DNA of 64,000 bases from Fictibacillus marinisediminis (GTDB lineage Bacteria > Bacillota > Bacilli > Bacillales > Fictibacillaceae), in the NCBI RefSeq assembly GCF_023149135.1, contig NZ_JAIWJX010000002.1:2976001-3040000 (forward strand), in the 5' to 3' direction. This document shows positions 1 to 10,016 of the stretch, piece by piece. The notes beneath the pieces are model-generated. The model was given only the letters and a program-made list of their open reading frames with translations, was not told where the DNA came from and made no database searches. The translations under genes were made by a program, and so were the position numbers. The stretch's first letter is position 1. Each line of letters opens with the position of its first letter.

Positions 1-7
1 AGGATGC

Positions 8-688
8 TCAGACATGTGATGTTCCTCCTGCTATATATTTTTTTGATTTTTTACTTTTGCTGGAGCTTATTTTTCTCCAATGTTTCAACATCTGTAACAT
101 GACGACAATAGCATGCCCGATTTTAAAAGAAATCATACAGGACAGCCTTGTTTGCGTAAGAGTCCCTTGGTAAACAGGTATGACCTGAATGGAAGGCACT
201 CCTTTTAAAGAGACAAAGTGCGACAGCATGCCAAGCACGTTGCCTTTTAAAGCCCAGACCATGCCCGATGCAACAGCTGTTGAAGCCGCATCTCCAAGGC
301 CAAACCGGCTGTCCCACCTTACCTGAGAAATTGTAACTTTCTTTAAGAATCGGCGAAGAATTCTATAAAAGCCCGTCACATGGGCAAGGAGCCTGCTGTA
401 TTTCCTGGAGCTTTCCTTAATGGTCTGTACGGTGATTTTTGTTTTCTTCTTTTTTACCCCTGCAGCCCCATTTGATTTTTTTTTCGCTTCAATCTTTTTT
501 TCGGAAGCATTGACTTTAACCTCGGGCACCACGACGGAATAGGAGATCACTTTCCACAGGGATACTTTAAGACGCAAAAAATCATCGTCCCCTTTGTGTG
601 TGTATAAAAAGGAAACGTGTACTGTTGAAAAAATCAGAATGATAAATAAGAGCAGTAAAATAATGAGTACGATAAAAAAAATCATCAC
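8..688 (-). CDS. ytfI: DUF2953 family membrane-anchored protein (YtfI-like)
   Basis: Product of 226 residues. An N-terminal hydrophobic segment (about residues 2-22) is followed by a basic, lysine-rich stretch (about 65-85) and a moderately conserved C-terminal half, the pattern of the DUF2953 family. In B. subtilis ytfI lies beside ytfJ (sporulation protein GerW) and next to the NAD kinase gene; here NAD kinase is divergent and the partner would lie beyond the left edge. The start is GTG, directly followed by ATG, 8 bases after GAAAGGAAG; either could serve. The biochemical role is unknown and a sporulation link is inference from neighbours only. Confidence 0.75.
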   Translation of the reverse strand: MMIFFIVLIILLLLFIILIFSTVHVSFLYTHKGDDDFLRLKVSLWKVISYSVVVPEVKVNASEKKIEAKKKSNGAAGVKKKKTKITVQTIKESSRKYSRLLAHVTGFYRILRRFLKKVTISQVRWDSRFGLGDAASTAVASGMVWALKGNVLGMLSHFVSLKGVPSIQVIPVYQGTLTQTRLSCMISFKIGHAIVVMLQMLKHWRKISSSKSKKSKKYIAGGTSHV

Positions 689-819
689 AGGCCATACTTC
701 CTTTCATTCCCATTATGGTCGGCATAGAGAAAAATAAACCTGTTTCGATTCACAAAAGGATTTACAAAGTGAAAGTAGAACATGATATAGTGACAGAAAC
801 ATCGACAGGAGGACTTTAC

Positions 820-1623
820 ATGGCAGACGAACGCAGAAATCTATACTTGTTTTATAAGCAGGAAGATGAAGTATTGAGAAAAGTAGAACCTTTAATTGCC
901 TTTGCTGAAAATTATGGATTTAAGATTGTAGATGATCATAAAAAAGCTAATATCATTGCTTCTATCGGAGGAGATGGAGCATTTTTACAGGCCGTCAGAA
1001 AAACGGGTTTCCGTGAAGACTGTCTGTATGTGGGTGTCAGTACGGGAGAACTGGGTTTCTACTGTGACTTTAAAATAGATGACCACCAGGGAATGATATC
1101 AGCTATGGATAATGATCAAGTTGAGGTCAGAAAATATCCAACCTTGGCCGTGTCGATGGATCATGACGATTCTACTTTTTATTGCCTGAATGAATGCTCA
1201 ATCCGTTCTTCCATTATCAAAACGTTCGCCATGGATGTGTTTATTGATGATTTGTATTTTGAAACGTTCAGAGGTGACGGCATGATCGTTTCCACCCCTA
1301 CCGGAAGCACGGCATACAATAAATCAGTCACTGGTGCCGTCGTTGATCCCAAGCTCCAGTGCTACCAGGTCAGCGAGATGGCGTCATTGAACAACAACCT
1401 TTACCGCACGCTCGGATCTTCTTTTATTTTGAGCAATGAGAGAAAGCTGACATTTAAGTTTGAACAGGACAATAACCAGTACCCGATCATCGGCATTGAT
1501 AATGAAGCGCTAAGCATCAGGCATTCAGAAGTGATCCGTTTTGAGCTGTCCGATCGAAAAGTAAAAACGGTTAAACTCAAAGACAACTCGTTTTGGCATA
1601 AAGTCAGGAGAAGTTTCCTATAA
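820..1623 (+). CDS. nadK: NAD kinase (second Bacillus-type paralogue)
   Basis: ATP-NAD kinase making NADP, cytosolic, 267 residues. The family motif GGDG is at residues 50-53 (here GGDGAF rather than the common GGDGTF), the NE motif at 124-125 (LNECSIRSS), and the glycine-rich TPTGSTAYN at about 159-167. The open frame extends 35 codons upstream, but the ATG at 820 is preceded by AGGAGG at 807-812 and its product lines up with the B. subtilis YtdI/PpnKB start, so the shorter form is taken. It is divergent from the DUF2953 gene and ends in a bidirectional terminator shared with the amidohydrolase. Confidence 0.93.
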   Translation: MADERRNLYLFYKQEDEVLRKVEPLIAFAENYGFKIVDDHKKANIIASIGGDGAFLQAVRKTGFREDCLYVGVSTGELGFYCDFKIDDHQGMISAMDNDQVEVRKYPTLAVSMDHDDSTFYCLNECSIRSSIIKTFAMDVFIDDLYFETFRGDGMIVSTPTGSTAYNKSVTGAVVDPKLQCYQVSEMASLNNNLYRTLGSSFILSNERKLTFKFEQDNNQYPIIGIDNEALSIRHSEVIRFELSDRKVKTVKLKDNSFWHKVRRSFL

Positions 1624-1643
1624 GCTCAAAGATAGCTTCTAAC

Positions 1644-1682
1644 AAAAACAACCAGCCCGGTAGTTGCGGGTTGGTTGTTTTT
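1644..1682. terminator. bidirectional intrinsic terminator, nadK / ytcJ
   Basis: A 16-base stem with one G-T wobble and a 6-base loop is flanked by A5 on the left and T5 on the right, so it can stop nadK on plus and the amidohydrolase side on minus. It sits between the two convergent stop codons. Confidence 0.9.
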
Positions 1683-1691
1683 GTATATGGC

Positions 1692-3290
1692 TTAGTGGTG
1701 GAAGGCGCTGAATTCGATCGAATTATCAATGATCGTATAAAGGACTTTTGCTTCGAGGATTTCATTCGGATCACTGGCAAGGATATCTCTGTCCAGCACA
1801 GTAAAATCTGCTTCGAATCCAGCTTCGATCCGTCCTCTTGTATGTTCTTTGCTGATCGCATAAGCACTTCCCGCGGTATACAGCTGAACCGCCTGGTAGG
1901 CTGTAAGTTTTTCTTCCTTCTGATACCCTTCATGGTTCTCATCCGGTTTTTTCCTTGTGACCGCAGCGTAAATACCCTCTAATGGATTCACTGCCTCTAT
2001 TGGAGCATCGGAACCGCCTGCACAGTGAAGCCCATGATCAATGAGGGTTTTCCATGCTAATGCATACGGTATTCTTTCTTGGCCTAACCTTTCGATCAGC
2101 CATGGAAAATCAGACGGAACAAAGCTTGGCTGTATATCGATAACGATCGGCAGCTGTTTCATTTGCTCAATTAGATCAGGCCTGACGAGTCCAGCATGAA
2201 TGATCCGGTCCCTCTTCTCAGTTACAGCCGGATGTGCCCGGATCGCCTCAAGTGTGTATTCTAATGAAAGATCACCTATCGTATGGACAGCGACAGCCAT
2301 CATATGATTTCTTGCAAGGTGAACAAGTTCTTTTAACTCTTCCGGATGATGGATTGCAACACCAGAAGTATCTGGAGCGTCATTATACGGTTTGCTTAAG
2401 AGCGCGGTTCGGCCTCCGAACGCTCCGTCACTGAAGATTTTCATGGCCCCAAATTCAATATACGGAGAATCTGTTTCGGAAAGCTTTGATACTTGATAAT
2501 CACTGACCACATTATGATGAACAAGAAGATGTGCTTTAAATTTTATAGAATCACCATTCAGCACTTTCCTGAATGCGGACACCGTCTTTTCAAAGCCGCC
2601 GTAATACCCTAAGTCTTCGGTATGTCCTCCTGTAAGCCCTAATGATAGCAAATCATGTACAGAAGCTGTTAAGGCATTCGATATGTATTTTTCTGTAACA
2701 GGCGGCACAGCCTTTTTGACAAGGTCTGCAGCGCTGTCCAGGAGATAACCTGTTGCCTCACCGTTTACATCGCGGACGATAATGCCTCCCGGAGGATTTT
2801 CTGTTTCTTTCGTAATTCCCGCAAGTTCCAAGGCTGCACTGTTAGCCAAAAAAGCATGTCGGCAAACACGTGAAAGGAGCATAGGATGATGAGGTGACAG
2901 CTCATCAAGCTCAAGCCTATGGAAGATCTTTCTGTCCAAAAAATTATTTTCATTCCATCCATCACCGATGATCCAATTTCCTGGCTTTTCTTTTTCTGCC
3001 TCGCTTTTTAGATAGTCTCCCATCTCTTCTGCTGAAGTAAAATGAGACAGATCTCTTCTGATCAGCTTCTCTCCATGTCCGATGATGTGAAGATGGCTGT
3101 CTACAAACCCAGGAAACATCACAGCTCCTCCCAGATCAATAGATGAATCAATTTCATCGCTGTACTTTTTTAATAACGACTGAGCTGTTCCAGTTTCTTT
3201 TATTGTATTGCCTGCTACATATACCGCTTCTACGGTCTCACCTTCTTGAGCAAGCGTGTAAATGATGCCATTCGAATATAACGTTCCCAT
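1692..3290 (-). CDS. ytcJ: YtcJ-type metal-dependent amidohydrolase
   Basis: Predicted zinc-dependent hydrolase of the amidohydrolase superfamily (amidohydro_3 type), 532 residues, no signal peptide. The first metal motif is HLH at residues 66-68 inside FPGFVDSHLH; later candidates are VHTIGD, IIHAG and the GGSDAP aspartate site near residue 430. The C-terminal strand domain (EADFTVLDRD) closes the composite beta-sandwich typical of the family. Start ATG follows AAAGAGGTG. The substrate is not predictable; family members act on N-acyl or cyclic amide compounds. Position next to nadK and the acyl-CoA synthetase matches B. subtilis ytcJ. Confidence 0.85.
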   Translation of the reverse strand: MGTLYSNGIIYTLAQEGETVEAVYVAGNTIKETGTAQSLLKKYSDEIDSSIDLGGAVMFPGFVDSHLHIIGHGEKLIRRDLSHFTSAEEMGDYLKSEAEKEKPGNWIIGDGWNENNFLDRKIFHRLELDELSPHHPMLLSRVCRHAFLANSAALELAGITKETENPPGGIIVRDVNGEATGYLLDSAADLVKKAVPPVTEKYISNALTASVHDLLSLGLTGGHTEDLGYYGGFEKTVSAFRKVLNGDSIKFKAHLLVHHNVVSDYQVSKLSETDSPYIEFGAMKIFSDGAFGGRTALLSKPYNDAPDTSGVAIHHPEELKELVHLARNHMMAVAVHTIGDLSLEYTLEAIRAHPAVTEKRDRIIHAGLVRPDLIEQMKQLPIVIDIQPSFVPSDFPWLIERLGQERIPYALAWKTLIDHGLHCAGGSDAPIEAVNPLEGIYAAVTRKKPDENHEGYQKEEKLTAYQAVQLYTAGSAYAISKEHTRGRIEAGFEADFTVLDRDILASDPNEILEAKVLYTIIDNSIEFSAFHH

Positions 3291-3365
3291 GCCACACCTC
3301 TTTATGTCTAAGCTTTCCCTTATTTAACCACAATTTTAGCACGCCGCGATATTTTTCCGCACATT

Positions 3366-3390
3366 AAAAGGCAGGCCTTTTGCCTGCCTT
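3366..3390 (-). terminator. intrinsic terminator after the acyl-CoA synthetase gene
   Basis: A 9-base perfect stem (AAGGCAGGC and its complement) with a 5-base loop is followed by a T run on the minus strand, just downstream of the gene ending at 3396. Confidence 0.8.
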
Positions 3391-3395
3391 CATTT

Positions 3396-4982
3396 TCAGC
3401 TCCCTTTTACTTCTTTTTGCCGCAGTTCGATGCGCCGTATTTTTCCGGAAGTCGTTTTTGGCAGATCTGAAACAAATTCAATGCTGCGTGGATATTTATA
3501 TGGAGCTGTTAATGACTTCACATGGTCCTGCAAATCCTTTATCAAAGTCTCCTGATTTTGTGGTATCTCATCTTTCAGCACCACATAGGCTTTCACAATA
3601 TGGCCTCTGATCTCATCAGGGCTGGCTACAACCGCACATTCTTTAACCGCAGGGTGTTTAACAAGAGCATCTTCTACCTCAAACGGCCCAATCGTATAAC
3701 CTGAACTGATGATAATATCATCGCCCCTTCCTTCAAACCAGAAATACCCGTCAGCGTCTTTCTTCGCCTTGTCTCCCGTTAAGTAATATTCACCGCGGTA
3801 CGCCCTTTTCGTTCTTTCCGGATCTTTATAATAGGTTTTAAAAAGAGCTGGTGAACTTTGATGCACCGCGATATCTCCTACTTCGTTAATTCCGGCAGGC
3901 TCTCCATCCTCATTAATGATTTCCACCCGGTTCCCAGGCGTCGGTTTCCCCATAGAACCTGGACGGAGCTCCATTCCGTCCATCATGCCGACAAGAAGTG
4001 TATTTTCCGTTTGACCGTATCCATCTCGTACAGTGACATTGAAACAGCGGACAAACGTGTCAATCACTTCTCGGTTCAGTGGCTCTCCTGCAGAGACCGC
4101 ACTGCGGAGATGCGGCAGCGAGTACTGTTCAAGGCCATCGGCTTTCGCCATCAGTCGGTATTCTGTCGGTGTACAGCAGAGAACAGAAATTTCTTGTTCC
4201 TGCAATAAGCTGAGATACGTTGAAGGATCAAACTTCCCATTATATACAAATCCTGTCGCTCCGCAGCCCAACACAGACACAAAGGGGCTCCAAATCCACT
4301 TTTGCCAGCCTGGTCCGGCTGTCGCCCATACTTTATCTCCTTCTTTGATGTCAAGCCATCCTTTTGCAGCTGTCCTTAAATGAGCAAAAGCCCAACCATG
4401 TGTATGTACAGCACCTTTTGGCTGGCCTGTCGTTCCGGATGTATAGGATAAAAAGGCCATATCTTCTTTTTCGGTTTTCTCCCCTTCATAGAAACCGCTT
4501 TCATTCCGTGATAAATCATCAAGTGAGGCCCAGCCGTTCGCTTGTCCGCCAACAGACAATTTGTGTTGAAGAGAAGGCAATTCATCTTCGATGGTGTCGA
4601 TACTGGAAAGGAAAGCAAGGTCCGAGATGACAGCCTTTGCTTCACTATGGCTGATGCGGTAGCTTAAATCCTTTGGCCGAAGCATTTCTGAAGAAGGAAT
4701 GACAACAATACCCGCTTTTAAGCATGCCAGATATACAACATACGTTTCAATCTTTCTCGGCATCACAACAAGAGTTCTGTCACCTTTAGACAAACCGAGC
4801 TTTTTAAGTGCATTTGCCGTTTTGTTGCATGCTTCAAAGAGAGCTTTATAGGTCAATTCCTTGATGTTTCCTTTATCGTCTTTCCAGATCAGTGCTTTGC
4901 GTGAAGCATCCTGTGCGAATTTCTCCATTTCCTCTGTTACATTATAGACAGGCGGTGCTTGTAAATCTAAAAGATTCTCCAT
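3396..4982 (-). CDS. mbcS: acyl-CoA synthetase, MbcS/YtcI type
   Basis: AMP-forming acyl-CoA synthetase, 528 residues, cytosolic. Motifs in order: P-loop YTSGTTGQPKG near residue 180, DGYGQTEN, the adenylate motif TGD near 400, and the C-terminal catalytic lysine in TSGKIRR near 515. The middle TGDKAKKDADGYFWF and GRGDDIIISSGY segments are typical of the medium/branched-chain acid group. B. subtilis YtcI and related MbcS enzymes activate branched short-chain acids such as 2-methylbutyrate and isobutyrate for membrane fatty acid synthesis; that substrate is inferred from family and position. Start ATG follows AGGAGGA with a good spacer. Confidence 0.85.
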   Translation of the reverse strand: MENLLDLQAPPVYNVTEEMEKFAQDASRKALIWKDDKGNIKELTYKALFEACNKTANALKKLGLSKGDRTLVVMPRKIETYVVYLACLKAGIVVIPSSEMLRPKDLSYRISHSEAKAVISDLAFLSSIDTIEDELPSLQHKLSVGGQANGWASLDDLSRNESGFYEGEKTEKEDMAFLSYTSGTTGQPKGAVHTHGWAFAHLRTAAKGWLDIKEGDKVWATAGPGWQKWIWSPFVSVLGCGATGFVYNGKFDPSTYLSLLQEQEISVLCCTPTEYRLMAKADGLEQYSLPHLRSAVSAGEPLNREVIDTFVRCFNVTVRDGYGQTENTLLVGMMDGMELRPGSMGKPTPGNRVEIINEDGEPAGINEVGDIAVHQSSPALFKTYYKDPERTKRAYRGEYYLTGDKAKKDADGYFWFEGRGDDIIISSGYTIGPFEVEDALVKHPAVKECAVVASPDEIRGHIVKAYVVLKDEIPQNQETLIKDLQDHVKSLTAPYKYPRSIEFVSDLPKTTSGKIRRIELRQKEVKGS

Positions 4983-5085
4983 TTCCGTAATCCTCCTCTA
5001 TGTATGCAAAACGTGTTCTTCTTTAGTATACAATATTTTTAGAATATTTTTAACATTTACTGCAGGAGTACACAGAAACATAAAT

Positions 5086-5107
5086 GGAGCGGGCAGCAGC
5101 CCGCTCC
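5086..5107 (-). terminator. intrinsic terminator after the SASP gene
   Basis: A perfect 9-base GC-rich stem (GGAGCGGGC with its complement, loop AGCA) lies 24 bases past the spore protein stop codon. The trailing bases on minus are T-rich but not a pure T run. Confidence 0.7.
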
Positions 5108-5130
5108 TAAGCCATCTTGTATTCAATTGG

Positions 5131-5334
5131 TTATTTTTGTTGAGATCCGCTGAATTGCTGCTGAGACATTGCCACTAAGCGTTTTGTGATCTCTCCTCCT
5201 ACAGAACCGTTAGAACGGGAAGAGTTGTCAGCACTAAGGTTTACACCTAATTCAGAAGCGATTTCGAATTTCATTTGATCAATCGCCTGTTGTACACCAG
5301 GTACAAGAAGTTGGTTTGAGTTGTTGTTTGCCAT
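5131..5334 (-). CDS. sspA: alpha/beta-type small acid-soluble spore protein
   Basis: DNA-binding spore core protein of 67 residues that saturates and protects spore DNA from UV and chemical damage. It shows the family blocks LLVPGV, the germination protease site region [10 protein letters not shown] (GPR cuts after the first E of this block in homologues) and [17 protein letters not shown] near the C-terminus. A strong AGGAGGTG precedes the ATG. Expression in the forespore under sigma-G is expected from the family; I could not pick out a clear sigma-G promoter. It proves the source is a spore former. The exact sspA/B/C/D letter is not determined. Confidence 0.95.
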   Translation of the reverse strand: MANNNSNQLLVPGVQQAIDQMKFEIASELGVNLSADNSSRSNGSVGGEITKRLVAMSQQQFSGSQQK

Positions 5335-5410
5335 GTTGTTTCACCTCCTGTACCTATAGATTGTGAAGGAAACAAGGATTGCAACCGTGGTAAATATTAA
5401 ATGAAGTACC

Positions 5411-5440
5411 AAAAAAAAACCTGCAGAGAGATTCTGCAGG
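5411..5440 (-). terminator. intrinsic terminator after thiI
   Basis: Inverted repeat CCTGCAGA / TCTGCAGG with a 5-base loop, followed on minus by nine T. It abuts the thiI stop codon. Confidence 0.9.
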
Positions 5441-6646
5441 CTAAAATAAATCTTCAAATTCCTTAGCTTCTTTTTGTTCTTCAAAAGAGATGGTTTCGAT
5501 CGTAGAAAGCGCTTCTTCAATCAGCTCTTCCATGTTATCGATATTCTGCTCAAAACGATTGGCTTTTTCGCGTTTCGGCTTTGTTTTAGGAGCAGCTGGA
5601 ACAAAAATGGTGCAGCAGTCTTCATAAGGACGGATGGAAATATCATAAGTCCCGATTTTCTGAGAAATGTCAATGATCTCGAGCTTATCCATCGTAACGA
5701 CCGGCCGTATGATGGGAATGTTGGTCACTTCGTTGATCGTATGCATGCTGTACATCGTCTGGCTAGCAACCTGTCCAAGATTTTCTCCGTTTGTGATCGC
5801 CATCGCATTTCGTTCCTCAGCCAGCCGCTCAGTAATGCGGAGCATCATGCGCCTCATAATGGTCATGCTGTAGCTTGCTGGAATTTTATCTTTTATGATT
5901 TGCTGTATTTTTGTAAAGTGAACCACATGCAGTTTCATCTTACCGCCAAAGCGTGTTAATTCCTGCATCAAATCTTCTGCTTTCTGTTTGGCACGGTCAC
6001 TTGTGAACGGGGGACTGTGAAAATGGACAGCTTCTATACGCACACCGCGTTTCATGGTCAAATACCCGGCAACAGGGCTGTCAATTCCACCAGACAGCAT
6101 CAGCATCGCTTTCCCGCCAACTCCGATCGGCAATCCTCCAGCACCAGGATAGGTTTGGCAGCTGATGAACGTACCGTTATCTTTAACTTCCACTTTAACT
6201 TCAACATCCGGATGATGGACATTGACAGAAACATTTTCTGTGTGGGTTAAAATATAACCGCCGACTTGACGGTTGAGCTCCATCGAACCGACCGGGAAAT
6301 GCTTATTGCTTCTGCGCGCAGACACCTTAAATGTCTTTGGAGCAGCCCCGTTTTCAAGGAAAGCGGCTAATGCAGCTTCCTTGATTGCTTCAATTTCACT
6401 TTCCGTTCTGATCGCCAGGCTGATGGCATGAATCCCAAAAACCTCCTGCAATTTAGCGATCATCTTCTCGTGATCTTCTCCATTGATCTCTACAAGAATC
6501 CGATCATATGATTTTAGAACCACTGCATTTGGAAATACAGATAACTTTCTGCGTACCGTTTCCCTCAGCTGGCTCTCAAAATGTCTTCGGTTTTTCCCTT
6601 TTAATGATAACTCACCAAAACGGATAACAATGTGATTATATTGCAT
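5441..6646 (-). CDS. thiI: tRNA 4-thiouridine / thiazole sulfurtransferase ThiI
   Basis: Transfers persulfide sulfur to uridine 8 of tRNA and supports thiamine thiazole synthesis. 401 residues: N-terminal ferredoxin-like and THUMP domains (about 1-165), then a PP-loop ATPase with [11 protein letters not shown] near residue 185. Like B. subtilis ThiI it lacks the C-terminal rhodanese domain of enteric forms. The sulfur donor is expected to be the cysteine desulfurase directly upstream, 5 bases away in the same operon. The ATG is preceded by a GGGG-containing ribosome site that overlaps the end of nifZ. Confidence 0.96.
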   Translation of the reverse strand: MQYNHIVIRFGELSLKGKNRRHFESQLRETVRRKLSVFPNAVVLKSYDRILVEINGEDHEKMIAKLQEVFGIHAISLAIRTESEIEAIKEAALAAFLENGAAPKTFKVSARRSNKHFPVGSMELNRQVGGYILTHTENVSVNVHHPDVEVKVEVKDNGTFISCQTYPGAGGLPIGVGGKAMLMLSGGIDSPVAGYLTMKRGVRIEAVHFHSPPFTSDRAKQKAEDLMQELTRFGGKMKLHVVHFTKIQQIIKDKIPASYSMTIMRRMMLRITERLAEERNAMAITNGENLGQVASQTMYSMHTINEVTNIPIIRPVVTMDKLEIIDISQKIGTYDISIRPYEDCCTIFVPAAPKTKPKREKANRFEQNIDNMEELIEEALSTIETISFEEQKEAKEFEDLF

Positions 6647-6651
6647 TCTAT

Positions 6652-7791
6652 TTACCCCATTACTGTTTGCAGCTGAACCACTGCGTTTTTTAATTCTTTA
6701 AGCACAACTTCTGCTTCGTCTAATGTATTATCGAACGACAGGCTCATCCGTATAGCTGTACCTGCCTTCTTCTCCCCAAGCCCCATTGCGAGCAGAATCC
6801 GGCTCGCTCCTGCCTGTTTAGATGAACAAGCAGAGCGTGTGGAAACATAAATTCCCTTTTGATCAAGTGTATGGATCATTACCTCTGGCTTTACTCCATG
6901 AATCGAAAAATTGATGATATGCGGAGCAGAGTTTGATGGTGTATTGATCGTTATACCTTCCATTACAGACAGTTCATCCATCATTTTTTGTTTAACCGTC
7001 TCCATGGACCGTATTCCGTATTCCATGCGATCAAACGTCATGCGCAGCGCTTTCGCGATGGAAACAATACCCGCGACATTTTCAGTTCCCGCACGCACGC
7101 TGGCTTCTTGCTCTCCACCAGTCAGAAGGGGTGAAAGGGTAATACCTTCTCTTTTGTAAAGGATACCCGTTCCTTTTAAACCGTGGAATTTATGCCCAGA
7201 CATCGTGCAAAGATCGATTGATGCTTCCTTAAATGGCAATGGTACTTTTCCAATTCCCTGAACATGATCGACATGAAAAAATACCTTAGGAAAATTCTTC
7301 AGGATTTTTCCTGCATCTACGATTGGCTGTATCGTGCCGACTTCATTATTTACATGGATCAGTGAGACTAGAATTGTATCTTTTCTGATGCTCTTTTCCA
7401 GTTCTTCCAAGGAAATTTCTCCAGAAGAGTTTACTGGCAGATACGTCACTTCAAAGCCAAGCGACTCCAGATAATGAAATGTTTCGTAGGAGGAAGCATG
7501 TTCTACCTCACTTGTAATCAAATGTTTGCCGCGCTCCTGATGCTTTAATGCAATTCCTTTAATGGCTGTATTATTGCCTTCCGTTCCTCCGGAAGTAAAT
7601 ATAATTTCGGCTGGTTTTACTTTCAGCAGTCCTGCTACTGTTTTTCGAGCCTGGAATATAAGCCGTTCTGTTTCTCCGCCCTTGGAATGAATGGAGGATG
7701 GATTGGCGAAATAATTCTGAGAAACAGTAACAAATGCATCCAGTACTTCTTTATATGGTTTCGTTGTTGCACTATTGTCAAAATAAATCAT
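6652..7791 (-). CDS. nifZ: cysteine desulfurase NifZ (IscS-like), partner of ThiI
   Basis: PLP enzyme taking sulfur from cysteine and passing it to ThiI. 379 residues. The PLP lysine is in [12 protein letters not shown] (about residue 200) and the persulfide cysteine in [10 protein letters not shown] (about 320). Class V aminotransferase features such as TSGGTEGNN near residue 70 are present. In B. subtilis the NifZ-ThiI pair is dedicated to tRNA thiolation, and the same two-gene order is seen here. A strong GGAGGAG ribosome site precedes the ATG. A promoter with an extended -10 (TGGTATTAT, minus) lies at 7835-7842. Confidence 0.95.
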   Translation of the reverse strand: MIYFDNSATTKPYKEVLDAFVTVSQNYFANPSSIHSKGGETERLIFQARKTVAGLLKVKPAEIIFTSGGTEGNNTAIKGIALKHQERGKHLITSEVEHASSYETFHYLESLGFEVTYLPVNSSGEISLEELEKSIRKDTILVSLIHVNNEVGTIQPIVDAGKILKNFPKVFFHVDHVQGIGKVPLPFKEASIDLCTMSGHKFHGLKGTGILYKREGITLSPLLTGGEQEASVRAGTENVAGIVSIAKALRMTFDRMEYGIRSMETVKQKMMDELSVMEGITINTPSNSAPHIINFSIHGVKPEVMIHTLDQKGIYVSTRSACSSKQAGASRILLAMGLGEKKAGTAIRMSLSFDNTLDEAEVVLKELKNAVVQLQTVMG

Positions 7792-7834
7792 GGTTGACTC
7801 CTCCGCCTAGCTCACTTATTCTACACATCAATCT

Positions 7835-7842
7835 ATAATACC
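7835..7842 (-). promoter_or_regulatory. possible sigma-A extended -10 for nifZ-thiI
   Basis: Minus-strand TGG-TATTAT, about 45 bases upstream of the nifZ ATG. No good -35 is visible, which extended -10 promoters tolerate. The 210-base stretch beyond it, up to the ezrA terminator, holds one AT-rich hairpin (about 7949-7975) and no gene that I can see. Confidence 0.4.
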
Positions 7843-8022
7843 ACAACCGAATAAAAGAAAAAATTGTATTTTACACAGAAAACTGTTTTTGCATATCTCT
7901 CTTTATCCTTCCATAAATCCCTCTAAATTAATGGATGGCATCAATGAAATCAAAAGGATATTTTGATTTTCAGAATCCGCTTTCCTGAAGCTGCTGTACT
8001 CATACTATTACGCACAGAAAAA

Positions 8023-8044
8023 GCTGGAACTTTGAGGTCCCAGC
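8023..8044 (-). terminator. intrinsic terminator after ezrA
   Basis: An 8-base stem (GCTGGGAC pairing GTTCCAGC on minus, one wobble) is followed by TTTTT. It lies 8 bases past the ezrA stop. Confidence 0.85.
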
Positions 8045-8051
8045 TTTTACA

Positions 8052-9743
8052 TCAAATCTTTTGCTTTAAATTGATTTCCATTTCTTTTAGGATTCCCGGC
8101 TGTACGCTTTCGATGGCAGTACCTGCAATGGTAAGTGCTTCTTCATATTGGTAATTACGGAAAGCAATTTCCGCTTCGATGAGCCGTACTGAAACAGATG
8201 AATAAGAGCTTCTGTACCGGTTTCCATATTGGATAAGCTTTTCTGCCAGCAGCGCTGTTTCGATAATCTCAGCAGTTTCCCTGTAGCCTTCTTCAACGGC
8301 TTCCAGTGCTTTTTCGAGAACTTCTGTTACATCTGAAATTTCCAAAGGCTTATCATCGAGCCGTTTAGAAACTTCTATAATATAGCTTTCTGCTTTTTCA
8401 ATCGTGACCAGATAGTGATCAGGAAGTCCTGGCAGGTTGCTTTTTTGTACCATTCTTCTTGCCTCAAGCAGCTTCCTGCGGAGTTCTTTCAGCTTTTCTT
8501 TTGTCTGCAGCTCATCTTTTCTCAGGCTGATCAGTTTTTCTTGATACTCATGGTTTGATTTTTTCACATCTTCCAGCTGAACCGCCATCTCTTCCATCAT
8601 TTCACGGATGACCGAATACGAGTCCTTCTTTTCTTCGATAGACTGTTCAATGATGGAAAACCTCGTTTGGAGCTTAGTGAACAATTTTTCCAGCCGTTTA
8701 TGAACCTCTACATCGGAGTGGTCAAGCTGGTAACTGAGCGCTACCATATCAGCTTCGGCACGGATCTTTTCCATATCCAGCTGTAAATCAGAAAGTGATT
8801 GAAGGATGACTTCCTTCTCTTTAATCACAAACTGTTTTGAGACCACTTCATTTTCAAGGAGATCGTACAATTGATCGATTTCGGCGTTTAATTGTTCAAT
8901 GCCTTTTTGCGTTTCATCGATTTCCAGTGCATATACCTTCTCGAGCAATTTGGTGATCGTCTCATTCATCGCTGTAATTTCTTTATCGATCCCAATGTGA
9001 TTGAGAACATAGCCTTGCTGTTCCATATCAAAGAATCCATCCTGAAGATCCTTAAGGCTTGAAGGTAAATCAGATAAAAGCATGACTAGCAGTTCAGGAA
9101 CTGATTCCATTTTCGATCTGGCTTCTTTTAATTTTTCAATACTTTCAACGAGAATTTTTCGGGCTTCGAGGTGGTTGCCCTGTGAGGTCAATTCATCAAA
9201 CTGCACAAATTTTGCATTGACTTCTGTAAACTCCTCTTCAAACAGCACGGCTGTTTTCCCCAAAGACCGGGAATGTGTCAGAAAATACTTCTTAGCCTCA
9301 CTGAATTGTTCCTTGGCCTCAATAATGTCTTCCCTGTTTAATTCTTCGCTTGTGATCAGTTCGTCAATCTCAGCCGATATGGCTTTGATTCGCTCTTCCA
9401 TGGCTTGCATCCGGGATTCAATATGATGCAGAATCCCTTTTGCCTTTCCAAACCGGTATTTGTCCGCACTTTCCTCGGCATCAAACAGAGCCTCTTCCAT
9501 ATTTGGAAGTTCAACTGTGACCATCTCATCCCAGTCGCTGCGCCATGACTCAAATTTCTCTTCTGTTTCGCCAACCATTGTAAGCCCTTTTACCTTTGAA
9601 ATCTCTTCTGTTAGCGGACGGTTCATGATATCCATTTTCCAGGATTCCAGACGGTCAATCTGCTTATAAATCCGTTTGCGTGAAAAGGAGCCAAAAACAA
9701 CGACAGCTATTAAAACAACTACTGCGGCAATTATGTATGTCAT
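8052..9743 (-). CDS. ezrA: septation ring formation regulator EzrA
   Basis: Membrane-anchored negative regulator of FtsZ ring assembly that also links the divisome to PBP1. 563 residues from the chosen start: one N-terminal membrane segment (about 4-22), then almost entirely coiled coil of spectrin-like repeats, rich in E, K and L. The segment RLESWKMDIMNR directly after the membrane span is a family hallmark. The frame opens 12 codons further upstream, but the ATG at 9743 follows AAGGGTG with a 6-base spacer and gives the usual family N-terminus. It stands alone with its own terminator. Confidence 0.95.
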   Translation of the reverse strand: MTYIIAAVVVLIAVVVFGSFSRKRIYKQIDRLESWKMDIMNRPLTEEISKVKGLTMVGETEEKFESWRSDWDEMVTVELPNMEEALFDAEESADKYRFGKAKGILHHIESRMQAMEERIKAISAEIDELITSEELNREDIIEAKEQFSEAKKYFLTHSRSLGKTAVLFEEEFTEVNAKFVQFDELTSQGNHLEARKILVESIEKLKEARSKMESVPELLVMLLSDLPSSLKDLQDGFFDMEQQGYVLNHIGIDKEITAMNETITKLLEKVYALEIDETQKGIEQLNAEIDQLYDLLENEVVSKQFVIKEKEVILQSLSDLQLDMEKIRAEADMVALSYQLDHSDVEVHKRLEKLFTKLQTRFSIIEQSIEEKKDSYSVIREMMEEMAVQLEDVKKSNHEYQEKLISLRKDELQTKEKLKELRRKLLEARRMVQKSNLPGLPDHYLVTIEKAESYIIEVSKRLDDKPLEISDVTEVLEKALEAVEEGYRETAEIIETALLAEKLIQYGNRYRSSYSSVSVRLIEAEIAFRNYQYEEALTIAGTAIESVQPGILKEMEINLKQKI

Positions 9744-9798
9744 AGGAAGCACCCTTTCTTCCTTTCTGCAAAACTGCAAAATCTATGTAATAATGATG

Positions 9799-9824
9799 TT
9801 ACAATTGTTTAATTTTAATTGTAA
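9799..9824. promoter_or_regulatory. inverted repeat in the ezrA/hisJ divergent region
   Basis: Perfect 8-base inverted repeat TTACAATT / AATTGTAA separated by 10 bases, 56 bases upstream of ezrA and about 190 upstream of hisJ. The remainder of this 273-base divergent region is AT-rich with no gene. A regulator binding site is only a possibility. Confidence 0.3.
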
Positions 9825-10016
9825 TAATTAATGAGTGCAATTTTTTTATTGAATGCCAGCGTTTTACTGTGCTTTTCACTTGTCCGAAGCTGACTCAATG
9901 TTCTTATGATAACATGTAAAACTGAATTTTGACTAAAAAAAAATGAAAAAAACCATAATTTTTTTCCATAAATATCAAAGCTTTCTTATCCTTTAACACA
10001 ACGCAGGAGGTTAACG

